Origin: DATBGO01 sp050011895 | GTDB taxonomy: Bacteria > Actinomycetota > Actinomycetes > Streptosporangiales > Streptosporangiaceae | Assembly (NCBI GenBank): GCA_050011895.1 | Contig: JBEKIF010000005.1 | Coordinates: 62,001-126,000, forward strand | Length of the DNA stretch: 64,000 nucleotides | Direction of reading: 5' to 3' | Shown: positions 51,886 to 61,351 of the stretch, piece after piece | How the letters are laid out: each line of letters starts with the position of its first letter | Position numbering within the stretch: the stretch's first letter is position 1 | The notes under the pieces: model-generated | Seen by the model: the letters and a program-made list of their open reading frames with translations, nothing else | Database searches by the model: none | What the model was told of the DNA's origin: nothing | Translations under genes and position numbers: made by a program

Positions 51886-52419
51886 TCACTTCACCGCGAT
51901 CGAGAGGACCTTGAACTCCTTGGTGAACCCGACCCGCATCGTCCCGCGCGCGGTGCCGAAGCGTCCGGTACCGCCGGTGATGGCGAGCACCGCCGATTCG
52001 GGCTGCTGTGACCTGAACGGGACGGCGCCCTGAACGGTCAGGCTGCCGTTCGTCCAGACGGCGGTGACCACGCAGTTCGCGAATGTCTGCCGGGCGTCCT
52101 TCTCCGGCAGCCTGGTCAGCGTGCACACGCCGGAGTCATATCCCACGATCGGGTATCCGCCGGCTTGCCGGTGCGTCGTCGTGAGCTGGTCATTGATGAT
52201 CAGCTCATCGCCCTGGGCGAAGGCGTTCGGGTTGGATCCGGGCACCGGGACGAGGCCGGGGTCGTTGGTACCGTTATTGATGTCGAAGGCGTAGTAGGTG
52301 AGGGCCCGGCTGCCTGCGGGGCTGGCGTCGGCCGGTCCGGCTGCTAGGGCAACGCCGGCTGCCCCGGCAGCTGCCACTGTCATCGCCGTGACGATCGCCC
52401 ATCTCTTTGGCCTGTGCAT
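51886..52419 (-). CDS. Secreted allene-oxide-cyclase/dirigent-like barrel protein
   Basis: 177 residues. The signal peptide (AIVTAMTVAAAGAAGVALAAG) is followed by a beta-barrel-like domain: YYAFDINNGTNDPGLVPVPG, GDELIINDQL, GYDSGVCTLTRLPE, NCVVTAVWTNGSLTVQGAVP and AITGGTGRFGTARGTMRV. The GGTGRFxxARG loop is the hallmark of the AOC-barrel/dirigent-like superfamily found in plants and some bacteria. In bacteria its role is unknown. Monocistronic. Confidence 0.8.
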   Translation of the reverse strand: MHRPKRWAIVTAMTVAAAGAAGVALAAGPADASPAGSRALTYYAFDINNGTNDPGLVPVPGSNPNAFAQGDELIINDQLTTTHRQAGGYPIVGYDSGVCTLTRLPEKDARQTFANCVVTAVWTNGSLTVQGAVPFRSQQPESAVLAITGGTGRFGTARGTMRVGFTKEFKVLSIAVK

Positions 52420-52561
52420 TCTGACCTCCCTGGTGCTCGGTGCACTGCTGCTACCGGACCACGGATGACTGCCCGGGCGGATCGGGGACAGCCCTGAACC
52501 GGCATCGGGGGAAACCCTCCGGCGGCCGGTTTCCTGCGGCGCGCCGCCTCAGGCCGGGCGA

Positions 52562-54415
52562 CTAGGCGGATGCGGGTATCGAGGCCGCGAGAGTGTCCAG
52601 GATCTGCTGGCCGTACTTGGCGAGCTTGGCCTCGCCTACCCCGTTCACCATGGCGAGCCCGGCTAGCGTCGACGGGACCTCGGCGGCGATCTGGCGCAAG
52701 GCGGCGTCATGAAAGATCACGTACGCGGGCACGCCCTGCTCCTTGGCAGCCGCCGCGCGCCACGCGCGGAGCTGCTCGAACACGGGCGCCGCCGCGTCGG
52801 GCAGGCCGGCCGGCGCGGCGCGATCGGCGCGGCGCGACTTGGCGGCTCGCGCTGGCCGGTCGGGCTCCCGCCGGAGCATCACCTGGCGCTTGCGGCTCAG
52901 CACCTCGTTGCTCGCGTCCGTGAGCACCAGCGTGCCGTAATCGCCCTCGACGGCCAGCAGGCCCTGGGCCAGTAGCTGTCGTACCACGCCGCGCCACGCA
53001 CCGTCGTCGAGTTCGGTCCCGACCCCGAAGACCGTCAGGGAATCGTGGCCGTGCTGGGCGACCTTGGGCGTGGACTTTCCGCGCAGGATGTCAATCAGCT
53101 GGCCAGCACCGAACTTCTGGTGCCGCTCCCGCTGCAGCCGGAACACTGCGGACAGCAGTTTTTGCGCCGCGACCGTACCATCCCAGGCCTGCGGCGGCGA
53201 GATGCAGGTGTCGCAGTTGCCGCACGGGCGGGCGGCCTGGCCGAAATAACCGAGCAGCTGCCCACGGCGGCACTCGATCGTCTCGCACAGCGCCAGCATG
53301 GCGTCGAGGTGGCTGGCCAGCCGGCGGCGGTGCGCCTGATCACCGTCAGAGGTCTCGATCATCTTGCGCTGCTGCACGACGTCCTGAAGCCCGTAGGCCA
53401 GCCAGGCCGTGGCCGGTAGTCCGTCACGCCCGGCCCGGCCGGTCTCCTGGTAATAACCCTCGACGGACTTGGGCAGGTCGAGGTGGGCGACGAGCCGCAC
53501 ATCGGGCTTGTCGATGCCCATGCCGAACGCGATCGTGGCCACCATGACCAGGCCGTCCTCGCGCAGGAACCGGCCCTGGTTGGCGGACCGGGTCCCGGCG
53601 TCAAGCCCGGCATGGTAGGGCAGCGCCGCAATCCCGTTACCCACCAGGAACTCTGCGGTCGCTTCCACCGACGCGCGGGACAGGCAGTAGACGATCGCCG
53701 CGTCACCGGCGTGCTCGGTGCGCAGCAGCCGCAGCAGCTGCTGCTTCGGCTCGGCCTTCGGCTCGATGCGGTAGGTGATGTTCGGGCGGTCGAAGCTCGC
53801 GACGAACTGACGGGCGTCCGCCAGCCGCAGCCTGGCAGCGATCTCGGTGCGCGTTGCCTTGGTCGCCGTTGCGGTCAGCGCGATGCGGGGCACGGCAGGC
53901 CAGCGTTCGTGCAACACGGTCAGGCCAAGATAGTCAGGCCGGAAGTCGTGCCCCCACTGGGCCACGCAATGCGCTTCATCGATGGCGAACAGCGAGATGA
54001 CGCCGCAGTCAAGGAGGCTGCCCGTCGACTCGGCGCGCAGCCGTTCCGGCGCCAGGTAGAGCAGGTCAAGCTCACCGGCGCGGAAGGCGGCCTCGACCTG
54101 GCGCCGCTGGAGCGGGTCCTGGGTGGAGTTGAGGAATCCGGCCCGCACGCCGAGCGCCGACAGGGCATCGACCTGGTCCTGCATAAGCGCGATCAGCGGT
54201 GAGATGACCACGCCGGTACCTGGCCGTACCAGCGCGGGGATCTGGTAGCAGAGCGACTTGCCGCCACCGGTCGGCATCAGCACGAGCGCGTCGCCGCCAG
54301 CGGTGACGTGGTCGATGATTTCGCATTGCCCGTCCCGGAACGACTCGTAGCCGAACACCCTGCGCAGCACCTGCAGCGCGCCGGTCACTTCGGGGCCGGT
54401 GCCGGGGGAGGCCAT
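52562..54415 (-). CDS. recQ: ATP-dependent DNA helicase RecQ
   Basis: 617 residues. SF2 motifs: FRDGQCEIIDHVTAGGDALV, MPTGGGKSLCYQ, GVVISPLIALMQDQVDAL, DEAHCVAQWGHDFRPDY, LTATATKATR, and VATIAFGMGIDKPDVRLVAH with QETGRAGRDG. The RQC zinc motif is C-x-GNCDTC (ARPCGNCDTC). A C-terminal HRDC-like domain (FHDAALRQIAAEVP, NGVGEAKLAKYG) is present. It unwinds DNA in recombination and repair. Full-length. Confidence 0.94.
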   Translation of the reverse strand: MASPGTGPEVTGALQVLRRVFGYESFRDGQCEIIDHVTAGGDALVLMPTGGGKSLCYQIPALVRPGTGVVISPLIALMQDQVDALSALGVRAGFLNSTQDPLQRRQVEAAFRAGELDLLYLAPERLRAESTGSLLDCGVISLFAIDEAHCVAQWGHDFRPDYLGLTVLHERWPAVPRIALTATATKATRTEIAARLRLADARQFVASFDRPNITYRIEPKAEPKQQLLRLLRTEHAGDAAIVYCLSRASVEATAEFLVGNGIAALPYHAGLDAGTRSANQGRFLREDGLVMVATIAFGMGIDKPDVRLVAHLDLPKSVEGYYQETGRAGRDGLPATAWLAYGLQDVVQQRKMIETSDGDQAHRRRLASHLDAMLALCETIECRRGQLLGYFGQAARPCGNCDTCISPPQAWDGTVAAQKLLSAVFRLQRERHQKFGAGQLIDILRGKSTPKVAQHGHDSLTVFGVGTELDDGAWRGVVRQLLAQGLLAVEGDYGTLVLTDASNEVLSRKRQVMLRREPDRPARAAKSRRADRAAPAGLPDAAAPVFEQLRAWRAAAAKEQGVPAYVIFHDAALRQIAAEVPSTLAGLAMVNGVGEAKLAKYGQQILDTLAASIPASA

Positions 54416-54587
54416 CAGCCGAGTCTAAGGCCCGGTCGTGACAGACTCCGGTTATGAGGCGGGCGTTGCGGGCGTTCCAGCGCCTTCCGCGCACCGCGGC
54501 CGTGCAGTCCGCCGCCGCCCGGAACCCGGGCGAGCGGCGGGTAGCCAGCAGTGCGCCGGCATCGGCGAACTGTGCTTGAGTCTTCTG

Positions 54588-55340
54588 GTGAACCTGGCCG
54601 AGGTCTTGGCGCTTATCGCGACTGGCGTCCTGGCCGGCGTAGCCAGCACGGTCGCGAGCCTCGCGTCAGTCGTCTCTTATCCGGTGCTGCTGGCGTTCGG
54701 CTTGTCGCCAGTCAGCGCGAACGTGACGAACACGGTGGCGCTGGTATTCACCGGGGTCGGTGCCGCTGCCGGGTCGCGAGAAGAACTGGCAGGCCAGGGC
54801 GCACGGGTGCGGCGACTCGGCATGCTGACGGCGGCGGGCGGGGCGGCCGGAGCGGCGCTGCTGCTCTTGTCCCCGGCGAGGGCATTCCAGTTCGTCGCGC
54901 CTTGCCTCATCGGGGCCGCCTCGCTGCTGCTGATCGTCCAGCCGATGATCACCGGCCTGGCGGCGCGGCCGGATGGCGAGCGCAGCCCGCTGCTGCGGGC
55001 AGCGCTGTTCGCCGTTGCGGTCTATGTCGGCTATTTCGGGGCGGCCGGCGGCATTCTTGCCCTCACGGTGCTCACCGCGATGCTTGACATGCCGCTAGCC
55101 AGGATCAACGCGGTGAAGAACGTGGTCTCCGGGCTCGCGAACGCCGCCGCAAGCGTGGCGTTCGCCGTGTTCGGCCCGGTTCAGTGGGCCGTCGCGGCAG
55201 CGCTCGCCGCGGGCTTCCTGCTCGGCGGCTGGATCGGCCCGGCGCTGGTCCGCCGGCTACCTGCGCGAGCCTTGCGTGTTGTCATCGGCGCCTGCGGCCT
55301 GGCTCTCGCGGTCGCCCTCGGTGTCAGGACCTATCGATGA
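54588..55340 (+). CDS. TauE/SafE-family sulfite/anion permease
   Basis: 250 residues from GTG 54588 (VNLAEVLALIATGVLAGVAS); a longer open frame lies upstream but is low-complexity. About eight helices. Family features: GVASTVASLASVVSYPVLL, SANVTNTVALVFTGVGAA and YFGAAGGILALTVLTAML, with a C-terminal LPARALRVVIGACGLALA. It probably exports sulfur compounds or organic anions; the ligand is not known. It diverges from recQ. Confidence 0.82.
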   Translation: MNLAEVLALIATGVLAGVASTVASLASVVSYPVLLAFGLSPVSANVTNTVALVFTGVGAAAGSREELAGQGARVRRLGMLTAAGGAAGAALLLLSPARAFQFVAPCLIGAASLLLIVQPMITGLAARPDGERSPLLRAALFAVAVYVGYFGAAGGILALTVLTAMLDMPLARINAVKNVVSGLANAAASVAFAVFGPVQWAVAAALAAGFLLGGWIGPALVRRLPARALRVVIGACGLALAVALGVRTYR

Positions 55341-55367
55341 GCCGGCCGTCCGGCATCCTGATGAAGG

Positions 55368-57236
55368 TCAACGGCCGGGTGCCGCCCAGCGGCGGATCAT
55401 CGCGATGCGTGCCCGGATCTGGTCCCCGGTGGCCTGCGGTAGCGGCGGTCCCCCGCAGGCCCGGCGCAGGTCCGCATGGATCACCCCGTGCGGCTGGCCG
55501 GTCCTGTGATGCCACGCGGCGATGAGCTGGTTGAGTTCCTTGCGTGCGGCGGCGAGCGTCTCGCGGGTGCTGGCGGGCGCGGGTGCCTCGCCGGTGCCGG
55601 TCGTGCCGCCCGCGCCAGGGCCGGCCGCGCCAGGGCCGGCCGCGCCAGGGCCGGTCGCGCCAGGGCCGGTCGCGCCAGGGCCGGCCGCCCCGGCCGCGGC
55701 AGCAGGTCTGCCGGAGCCCCAGCCTGGACGACCGGCGCGCTTGTTCGCGACCTGGCCGGCCTGCCGGGTGCGCAGCAGCAGCGCAACTTGCTCCGGCTCC
55801 AGCAGCCCCGGCAGGCCAAGGAACTCCTCCTCCTCAGCCGACGCGCCAAACTCCGCGCCGTCGTACAGCACCCGGTCGAAGTGCGCCGATGCCTCCAGTG
55901 CCTTGAACGGCAGCTCGCCAAGCTGGTCGGGGGTGTCCCGCCGGCGCCGCGCCTCAGCGAGCTCACGCTCCTCAGCCGCGGCATCGCCGCAGCGGCGGAG
56001 CACATGATCACGTTCGGCCTCCAGCTCCGCGGCGTAGCCAAGAAGCACGGGGATAGATGGCAGGAACACGGAGGCCGTTTCACCGCGCCGCCGTGCCCGG
56101 ACGAACCGGCCCACCGCCTGAGCGAAGAAGAGCGCGGTACCCACGCTCGTCGCATAAACGCCCACCGCAAGCCGCGGGATGTCCACGCCCTCGGACACCA
56201 TGCGCACCGCTACCATCCACCGATCCCCGGACATTGCGAAACTGGCGATCTTGCGGCTGGCCGACGGATCGTCGGAGAGCACGACCACCGGCCGGACGCC
56301 GGTAATCCGGCGCAGCAGCGCCGCGTAGGCGCGTGCGTCCGCGTGGTCACCCGCGATCACCAGGCCCGCCGCGTCCGGCATGTCCCTGCGCACCTCAATG
56401 AGCCTCCGGTCCGCGGCTTCGAGCACCCGCGCGATCCACGCACCCTCGGGATCTAGCGCGGTCCGCCAGGCCTGCGCGAGCTGATCAGGAGTCATCGGGG
56501 CGCCCAGCGTGCCGGTGACCTCGTCGCCCGCCCGCGCCCGCCACCGCATCTCGCCGGAGTAGGCAAGGAAGATCACCGGCCGGACGACACCGTCCTCGAG
56601 AGCCGGGCCGTACCCGTAGACGTAGTCGGATGAGCTGCGCCTGCTCCCATCCAGGTCCTCGGCGTAGCTGACGAACGGGATCGGGTTGGCATCGCTGCGG
56701 AACGGGGTGCCGGTCAGCCCGAGTCGCCGCTTGGCCGGCTCGAAGGCCTCCCTGACCGCCTCGCCCCAGGACAGCGCGTCGCCCGCGTGATGGATCTCGT
56801 CGAAGACCACGAGCGTGCGCCGGTTCAGGGTGCGCTGCCTGTGCAGCGCCGGGTGGGCGGCCACCTGCGCGTAGGTCACGACGACTCCGGTGAAGTCAGC
56901 CGAGGCACGTCCTTGCGCGTTGCGGTAGGACGAGTCAAGCGGGATCCTCAGACTGTGGGCTGCCTGAGACCACTGGTGCTTCAGGTGCTCAGTCGGCGTA
57001 ACCACCGTGACCGCTGCGATTTCGCGGCGGGCGAGAAGCTCGGCCGCGATCGTCAAAGCGAATGCGGTCTTCCCGGCCCCTGGCGTCGCGACCAGCAGGA
57101 AGTCACGCCGCGGCAGACGGAAGTACGCCTGATACGCGTCCCGCTGCCAGCTGCGCAGGGGCGGGAGCAGGTCGGGCCGGACGGGTGCGGCGGGGCGGTC
57201 TGGCTCATCATCGGGGGCGAAAGCGGGGGTAGTCAC
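55368..57236 (-). CDS. DEAD/DEAH-box superfamily II helicase (DEIH)
   Basis: 622 residues. Q-motif-like LRSWQRDAYQAYF, Walker A VATPGAGKTAFALTI, motif Ia TPTEHLKHQWSQAA, Walker B VVFDEIHHAGD, motif III GLTGTPFRSDA and motif VI FAQAVGRFVRARR are all present. Residues ~495-540 hold a PGATG/PGAAG collagen-like repeat. A C-terminal domain (LNQLIAAWHHRTGQPHGVIH) is shared by a group of actinobacterial helicases. Function uncertain, probably nucleic-acid repair. Confidence 0.85.
   Translation of the reverse strand: MTTPAFAPDDEPDRPAAPVRPDLLPPLRSWQRDAYQAYFRLPRRDFLLVATPGAGKTAFALTIAAELLARREIAAVTVVTPTEHLKHQWSQAAHSLRIPLDSSYRNAQGRASADFTGVVVTYAQVAAHPALHRQRTLNRRTLVVFDEIHHAGDALSWGEAVREAFEPAKRRLGLTGTPFRSDANPIPFVSYAEDLDGSRRSSSDYVYGYGPALEDGVVRPVIFLAYSGEMRWRARAGDEVTGTLGAPMTPDQLAQAWRTALDPEGAWIARVLEAADRRLIEVRRDMPDAAGLVIAGDHADARAYAALLRRITGVRPVVVLSDDPSASRKIASFAMSGDRWMVAVRMVSEGVDIPRLAVGVYATSVGTALFFAQAVGRFVRARRRGETASVFLPSIPVLLGYAAELEAERDHVLRRCGDAAAEERELAEARRRRDTPDQLGELPFKALEASAHFDRVLYDGAEFGASAEEEEFLGLPGLLEPEQVALLLRTRQAGQVANKRAGRPGWGSGRPAAAAGAAGPGATGPGATGPGAAGPGAAGPGAGGTTGTGEAPAPASTRETLAAARKELNQLIAAWHHRTGQPHGVIHADLRRACGGPPLPQATGDQIRARIAMIRRWAAPGR
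55611..55685 (-). repeat. Five 15-bp tandem repeats inside the DEIH helicase gene
   Basis: The unit (CGCGCCAGGGCCGGC on the plus strand) occurs five times with one-base variation and encodes GPGAA/TGPGA on the minus strand. Confidence 0.9.
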
Positions 57237-57489
57237 AGGGCCGAGAGGCTACCAGCGACGGCCCCGCTGACTGTCACGCCACGGGCTGAGGGCGGCATTC
57301 TCATGACTGCGATACCGGTGTCTCGCCCGCGAACTCACCCCGGCGCGAGGCAAGCTGGCCCAGCGACAGTCCGCGGCTGCGCCGGTTCGAGCGGGCGGCC
57401 CGGGCCACCGACTCGATCACCTAGTCATCGCCCACAGCGTCCCCCTCGGCCGGTGTTACACCTGGCAGCCGGTGCGCGCCGGCCGGGCA

Positions 57490-58008
57490 CTAATCGTCCG
57501 CATTTTCCCGGCAGCGAAGGATGTTCATGGCCTCCAGCCGGAGCGTGTCCTGGTCGTCCTGGTTGATCAGGTGCGCCCGGGTTCGGACCAGGCCCCGGCC
57601 CGGCTTGGATCGCGACAGGCGCGCCTCCAGGATGGTAGCCCGCAGGCGCACCGAGTCGCCGGGGCGCAGCGGCACCGGCCAGCGCAGCTCATCGATGCCC
57701 GGCGACGCCAGGCTTGCCACCCGGGAAAGGTAGTGATCAGCGAACAGGCGCATCAAGATCCCGGCCGTGTGCCAGCCACTGGCGATCAGGCCATGGAAGG
57801 GACCCTGCGCGGCGAACGCTGGGTCAACATGGATCGGCTGCGGGTCGAACGCCCGGGCGAACTGAAGGATCTCCGCCTCGGTCACCTCGATGTACCCGTA
57901 CTCGTACACCGCTCCCGGTGAGTAGTCCTCGAAGTATCGGTCGTGAATCGAAGCGGCGAAGTCGGGCTCGCTCAGGGGCCGCGTAGCCGGGCTCAGCGGC
58001 TGGCTCAT
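57490..58008 (-). CDS. MaoC-like (R)-specific enoyl-CoA hydratase-fold protein
   Basis: 172 residues from ATG 58008 (MSQPLSPATRP); ATG 58017 is an alternative. VTEAEILQFARAFDPQPIHVD carries the hot-dog active-site D-x-x-P-x-H pattern (DPQPIH). The tail is GLIASGWHTAGILMRL and LRPGDSVRLRATILEARLSRSKPGRG. Such proteins hydrate or dehydrate acyl-CoA substrates; substrate unknown. The gene stands alone between two long spacers. Confidence 0.87.
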   Translation of the reverse strand: MSQPLSPATRPLSEPDFAASIHDRYFEDYSPGAVYEYGYIEVTEAEILQFARAFDPQPIHVDPAFAAQGPFHGLIASGWHTAGILMRLFADHYLSRVASLASPGIDELRWPVPLRPGDSVRLRATILEARLSRSKPGRGLVRTRAHLINQDDQDTLRLEAMNILRCRENADD

Positions 58009-58219
58009 AAAAGTCATTCTGGCGCAGATGAAGTTTCCCGCGCCCGCCCGCCCGGCCAGGAGTCGAGGCCGCAGAGCCTTGGCGAGCGCGCCGTGAGCCG
58101 GCCAGAGATCCTGACAGCCACGATCCGAATCGCAGCATCGCGGCTGGACGTCCTGCTTCGGCAAGCTGCGTCAGACCGCCGGCTCGTAGCGGTGCGCCAG
58201 GCGAGACGATGTGAGCACG

Positions 58220-60691
58220 TCATATGTCGCCCGCCGGATCCGCGCTCACGGTGTAGCTGCGCCGGAACTGGCCGTCGGTGACGGGCCAGCGTTCTCCGCG
58301 GCGCCCTTCCACGACCCAGTCACCGGGCTGAGCGATCGCGCGGCCCTCCATCGTCCGCAGGACTAGAACTTCGCTGGCCTGCCACGCGCGGAAGATGCCC
58401 GTGCGGCGCCAGAATTCACCGCCGAGCGGCTCGTGACTTTGGCGGAACTCCAGGTCACGGACCGTGCGCTCATCGCCAGAGTCATCGACGACCCGCCAGT
58501 CTCCGGCGTCGCCGTGTAGTTCGTCACCGGACAGCCGGGTCCACGGCCGCCGGGCCTGCAGCCGCCTCGCCCGGACCGTGCCGACGCGGCGGAACTCAGC
58601 AGCCCCGGCTGGCCCGCCTGGCGGCACGATGGGCACGAAGCCGGCGTCTTCTAGCTGCGCGAGCTGCGACCGCAGGTTGGTGACGCTCCTGCTCCGCTCG
58701 CCGGCTGGCAGGTCAGCCCAGGGCACCGCCCTGCTGTTCACGAGGGCCTTCCTTGTCAGGCCCGCGCTGGCGCCCGCCCGGCTGCCGCGGGCCCGCCCGG
58801 CCGCCAGCCGCCGCTGGTACCAGCGCGTGTGCTCGGCCCTGGCGACTGCTGCTACATCTCGGTCAGTCAACTCGATGAAGCTGCCGGGCGGGACGGCGCG
58901 GGCCGGGACCCATTCCCGCCCGCGGGCAACCACCGCCGTCATCACCGAGCGGACCTGGAGGATGTTGTCCTGCCGGATGAAGTCATCCAGCTCTGCCCAC
59001 GGACGTCCGGTGAAGGTCCTCGGCTCACCGGGTACAGCGGGCTGCCTCAACCGGAAACACTCGTGCCAGTGCCGCGCCACCCTTGTCCAGGTGTCCTCGG
59101 GCTCCTCGCCGTCTACCAGGAAGGTCCGGTGAAAGGGCTGCAACCGGTCGAAGATCGCGCCGTTGCTGGCCGCGCCGTCGGAGGTGAGCACGAACAAGGG
59201 AATACCCGGGTGCAGTCGCGCCACGCGCCCGGCCGGGTGCATGCTGGCATCGGTACGAGCGTCGGCGACGACAACGGCTGTCTCATCCGCCTCAGCCGCT
59301 GGCATCTCGTCCAGCATCGCGAGCAGGCACTCCCGCCAGGGGTTCGGCTCCGTGCGCAGCTGCGGCGCCGCCGCGACCGCGGAATGCGGGGACGTGGCCT
59401 GGTACTCGCGACGCAGGTCTTCCGCCCGCCGGCCCAGGAGCACCACGTGCTGCACGGGAGGCGGGGCGAGCACCTGACCGTCGGTCTCGTTCAGGCAGGC
59501 CGCATCCGGGTACGCAGCCCGGCCGGCGGCCGCGGCCGCGGCAAGCTCCCGCCACTCCCAGGCGCGACGGGCAAGCTCCAGGAGAATGGCAAGGGCCAGG
59601 GTACTGTCGCCGCACAGCAGCAAGTGCCGCGCCCGGCAGCAGAAGATCTGATTGACCAGAGCGCAGGCGGTCGACTCCAGCGGGCTCAGCGCGTCCTCCA
59701 GCGACAAGCCGGAGGTGCGGCTGTGCCTGCCGCGCCAGTGATCAGCATGCCGGGGATCATCGATGCGCGCGACCAGGTGCGGCTGCCGCTCCGGATCGGG
59801 CCGGTAGCGGTCCAGTACGCCGTTGGCTGCGGCCAGGATCGCGTCGTTCTCGGAGGCATCCTGCCGCAGTGCGTACAGCTGCATTAAGGCGCATCCGCGG
59901 CGGCCGGCCAGCACCGGGAGCAGGATCCTGGGAGAGGCCGGGTCGCCGATCATGACCCGTGCGCCGGTGGCGCGGGCCTCGTCAAGCATGGGGTGGCTGC
60001 TGTCCGGTTCGATGACCACGATGCTGCTCGGGCGGCGAGTCCCCGCCAGCCGCTGCAGCAGGGGCATCGTCAAGGTGTCCAGGCCGGTGAGGACGGTCGC
60101 GTCTGCTACCAGCCGGGCCCGCAGCCGTCCCAGTGGCCCCTGCCACAGCACCGCCGCCACCGCCAGCGCTCCCACCAGCGTCGCCGCCAGGCTGATGACG
60201 CCCCCGAACTGCAAGGCCAGCGGCGGTGCTCCCTGGCACGCGCCAGCCGGGTACGGAGGCGGGTTTCCGACGTACAGGTCGAGCATCCAGCCAGCCACCG
60301 CGCCCTCCGTCTGGCCCCCTCGGCAGGGGGTCAGCGCGGAGCCGGTGAGCACGCCTCCGATCACGACCATCGCCACGACCGTGGTCAGTCCTACGACCGC
60401 CTGCGGCTGCAGCCGGCGCGGCCACCAGTAACACAGCAGCGCTACCAGCCATAGCCCCGCCAGGGCCAGTGGCGCCAGGACGTTTCCGGGCCGCAGCCCG
60501 ACCCGCCACCAGGCCCGCGTCAGATACAGCCACCGGCTGTCTGCAGCGGAGACCCACGCCCCCCAGGCAAGGTATCCGGTAACAGCAGCGCCGAAGACCG
60601 CGGGCGGCACCCACGCGGCCCGCCGGGTAACGCGATGCCTGGCGAGCCGGGTCCTTATCACGGCCTCCCCATCCACGGCCGGTGATACCAA
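58220..60691 (-). CDS. Membrane protein with nucleotide-binding-like and RyR domains
   Basis: 823 residues from TTG 60691 (an internal GTG a few codons later may be the true start). Four helices in the first ~190 residues, for example VFGAAVTGYLAWGAWV, LALAGLWLVALLCYWW, VVAMVVIGGVLTGSAL and LAATLVGALAVAAVLW. A TrkA-N/RCK-like region follows (SSIVVIEPDSSHPMLDEARA, ATGARVMIGDP, ILLEL, then HLLLCGDSTLALAILLELA). Residues ~615-685 form a RyR-type domain (ARAEHTRWYQRRLAAGRARG, WADLPAGERSRSVTNLRSQL). Such RyR/TrkA proteins are proposed ligand sensors in bacterial conflict or signalling. It is divergent from fxsA. Confidence 0.75.
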   Translation of the reverse strand: MVSPAVDGEAVIRTRLARHRVTRRAAWVPPAVFGAAVTGYLAWGAWVSAADSRWLYLTRAWWRVGLRPGNVLAPLALAGLWLVALLCYWWPRRLQPQAVVGLTTVVAMVVIGGVLTGSALTPCRGGQTEGAVAGWMLDLYVGNPPPYPAGACQGAPPLALQFGGVISLAATLVGALAVAAVLWQGPLGRLRARLVADATVLTGLDTLTMPLLQRLAGTRRPSSIVVIEPDSSHPMLDEARATGARVMIGDPASPRILLPVLAGRRGCALMQLYALRQDASENDAILAAANGVLDRYRPDPERQPHLVARIDDPRHADHWRGRHSRTSGLSLEDALSPLESTACALVNQIFCCRARHLLLCGDSTLALAILLELARRAWEWRELAAAAAAGRAAYPDAACLNETDGQVLAPPPVQHVVLLGRRAEDLRREYQATSPHSAVAAAPQLRTEPNPWRECLLAMLDEMPAAEADETAVVVADARTDASMHPAGRVARLHPGIPLFVLTSDGAASNGAIFDRLQPFHRTFLVDGEEPEDTWTRVARHWHECFRLRQPAVPGEPRTFTGRPWAELDDFIRQDNILQVRSVMTAVVARGREWVPARAVPPGSFIELTDRDVAAVARAEHTRWYQRRLAAGRARGSRAGASAGLTRKALVNSRAVPWADLPAGERSRSVTNLRSQLAQLEDAGFVPIVPPGGPAGAAEFRRVGTVRARRLQARRPWTRLSGDELHGDAGDWRVVDDSGDERTVRDLEFRQSHEPLGGEFWRRTGIFRAWQASEVLVLRTMEGRAIAQPGDWVVEGRRGERWPVTDGQFRRSYTVSADPAGDI

Positions 60692-61156
60692 TCAGTAACG
60701 TGCTTTCTAGCGGAAGCAGCCAAGCCCGCCCGCCCTTACCTCGACGGTGACACAGAACGGCGCAACCGCCTAGTCCTGTTCCAGGGCTATCCGCCACTGC
60801 CGACATCACACGGGAGCACCGATTAGCTCGGCTCGTCCCTGGATCCGCGAACGCCGCCGGCAGCGCCGCAAATTCTGCCGCGCGGCAGGCGGATTTAGTG
60901 CGGACCTGCCGCGCATGCCGTAACCTAATCCGGTGGCATCCAGGCCATGGGATAGACGCTGACCCATGGCTCGGGTTGGCGAGCCGCGGCGACGCCCAGC
61001 CACCGCCGCAGGCTCCGGTTACTCGAAGTGATAACCTGGCCGAGTTCGGTTACTCATCGTGTTCGAGGACCCGGGACAAAAGTTGCAGAGCTATACGTAC
61101 AGGCGCACCACCACCTGGGTGGTGCCGGAGCCTTGGGCTAGATTGGCTGGCACTCT
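60692..61156. other. Divergent intergenic region between the RyR gene and fxsA
   Basis: 465 bp. Frames of 60-90 codons exist but carry no domain features. The stretch at 61025-61100 is AT-richer and probably includes the fxsA promoter. No firm signal can be named. Confidence 0.4.
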
Positions 61157-61336
61157 ATGCAGAGCACTGAGGACATCAGCATTACGGTTCCGTCTAAGCT
61201 GGCAGATCTCCGGGATGTGCCGCTGGCGGAGATGCCGACCCTGAGCATGGTGACCCTCGATGAGGTGTTTGGCCGCATTATTCCGGACCCTAAGGCGTCG
61301 CCGGCACCTGGCGCGGCATTCAACTCTGCGATCTGA
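61157..61336 (+). CDS. fxsA: FxSxx-COOH precursor peptide (FxsA-like)
   Basis: 59 residues: starts MQSTEDISITVPSKLADLRD and ends PAPGAAFNSAI followed by TGA, so the C-terminal five residues fit F-x-S-x-x exactly (F-N-S-A-I). The leader VPLAEMPTLSMVTLDEVFGRI resembles FxsA leaders, in which a LxDLxxVPL motif is followed by a variable helix. It stands 15 bp before the radical SAM gene. The peptide is presumably the substrate whose C-terminus is modified by FxsB. Confidence 0.85.
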   Translation: MQSTEDISITVPSKLADLRDVPLAEMPTLSMVTLDEVFGRIIPDPKASPAPGAAFNSAI

Positions 61337-61351
61337 GCCTGAAGGCCTGAC

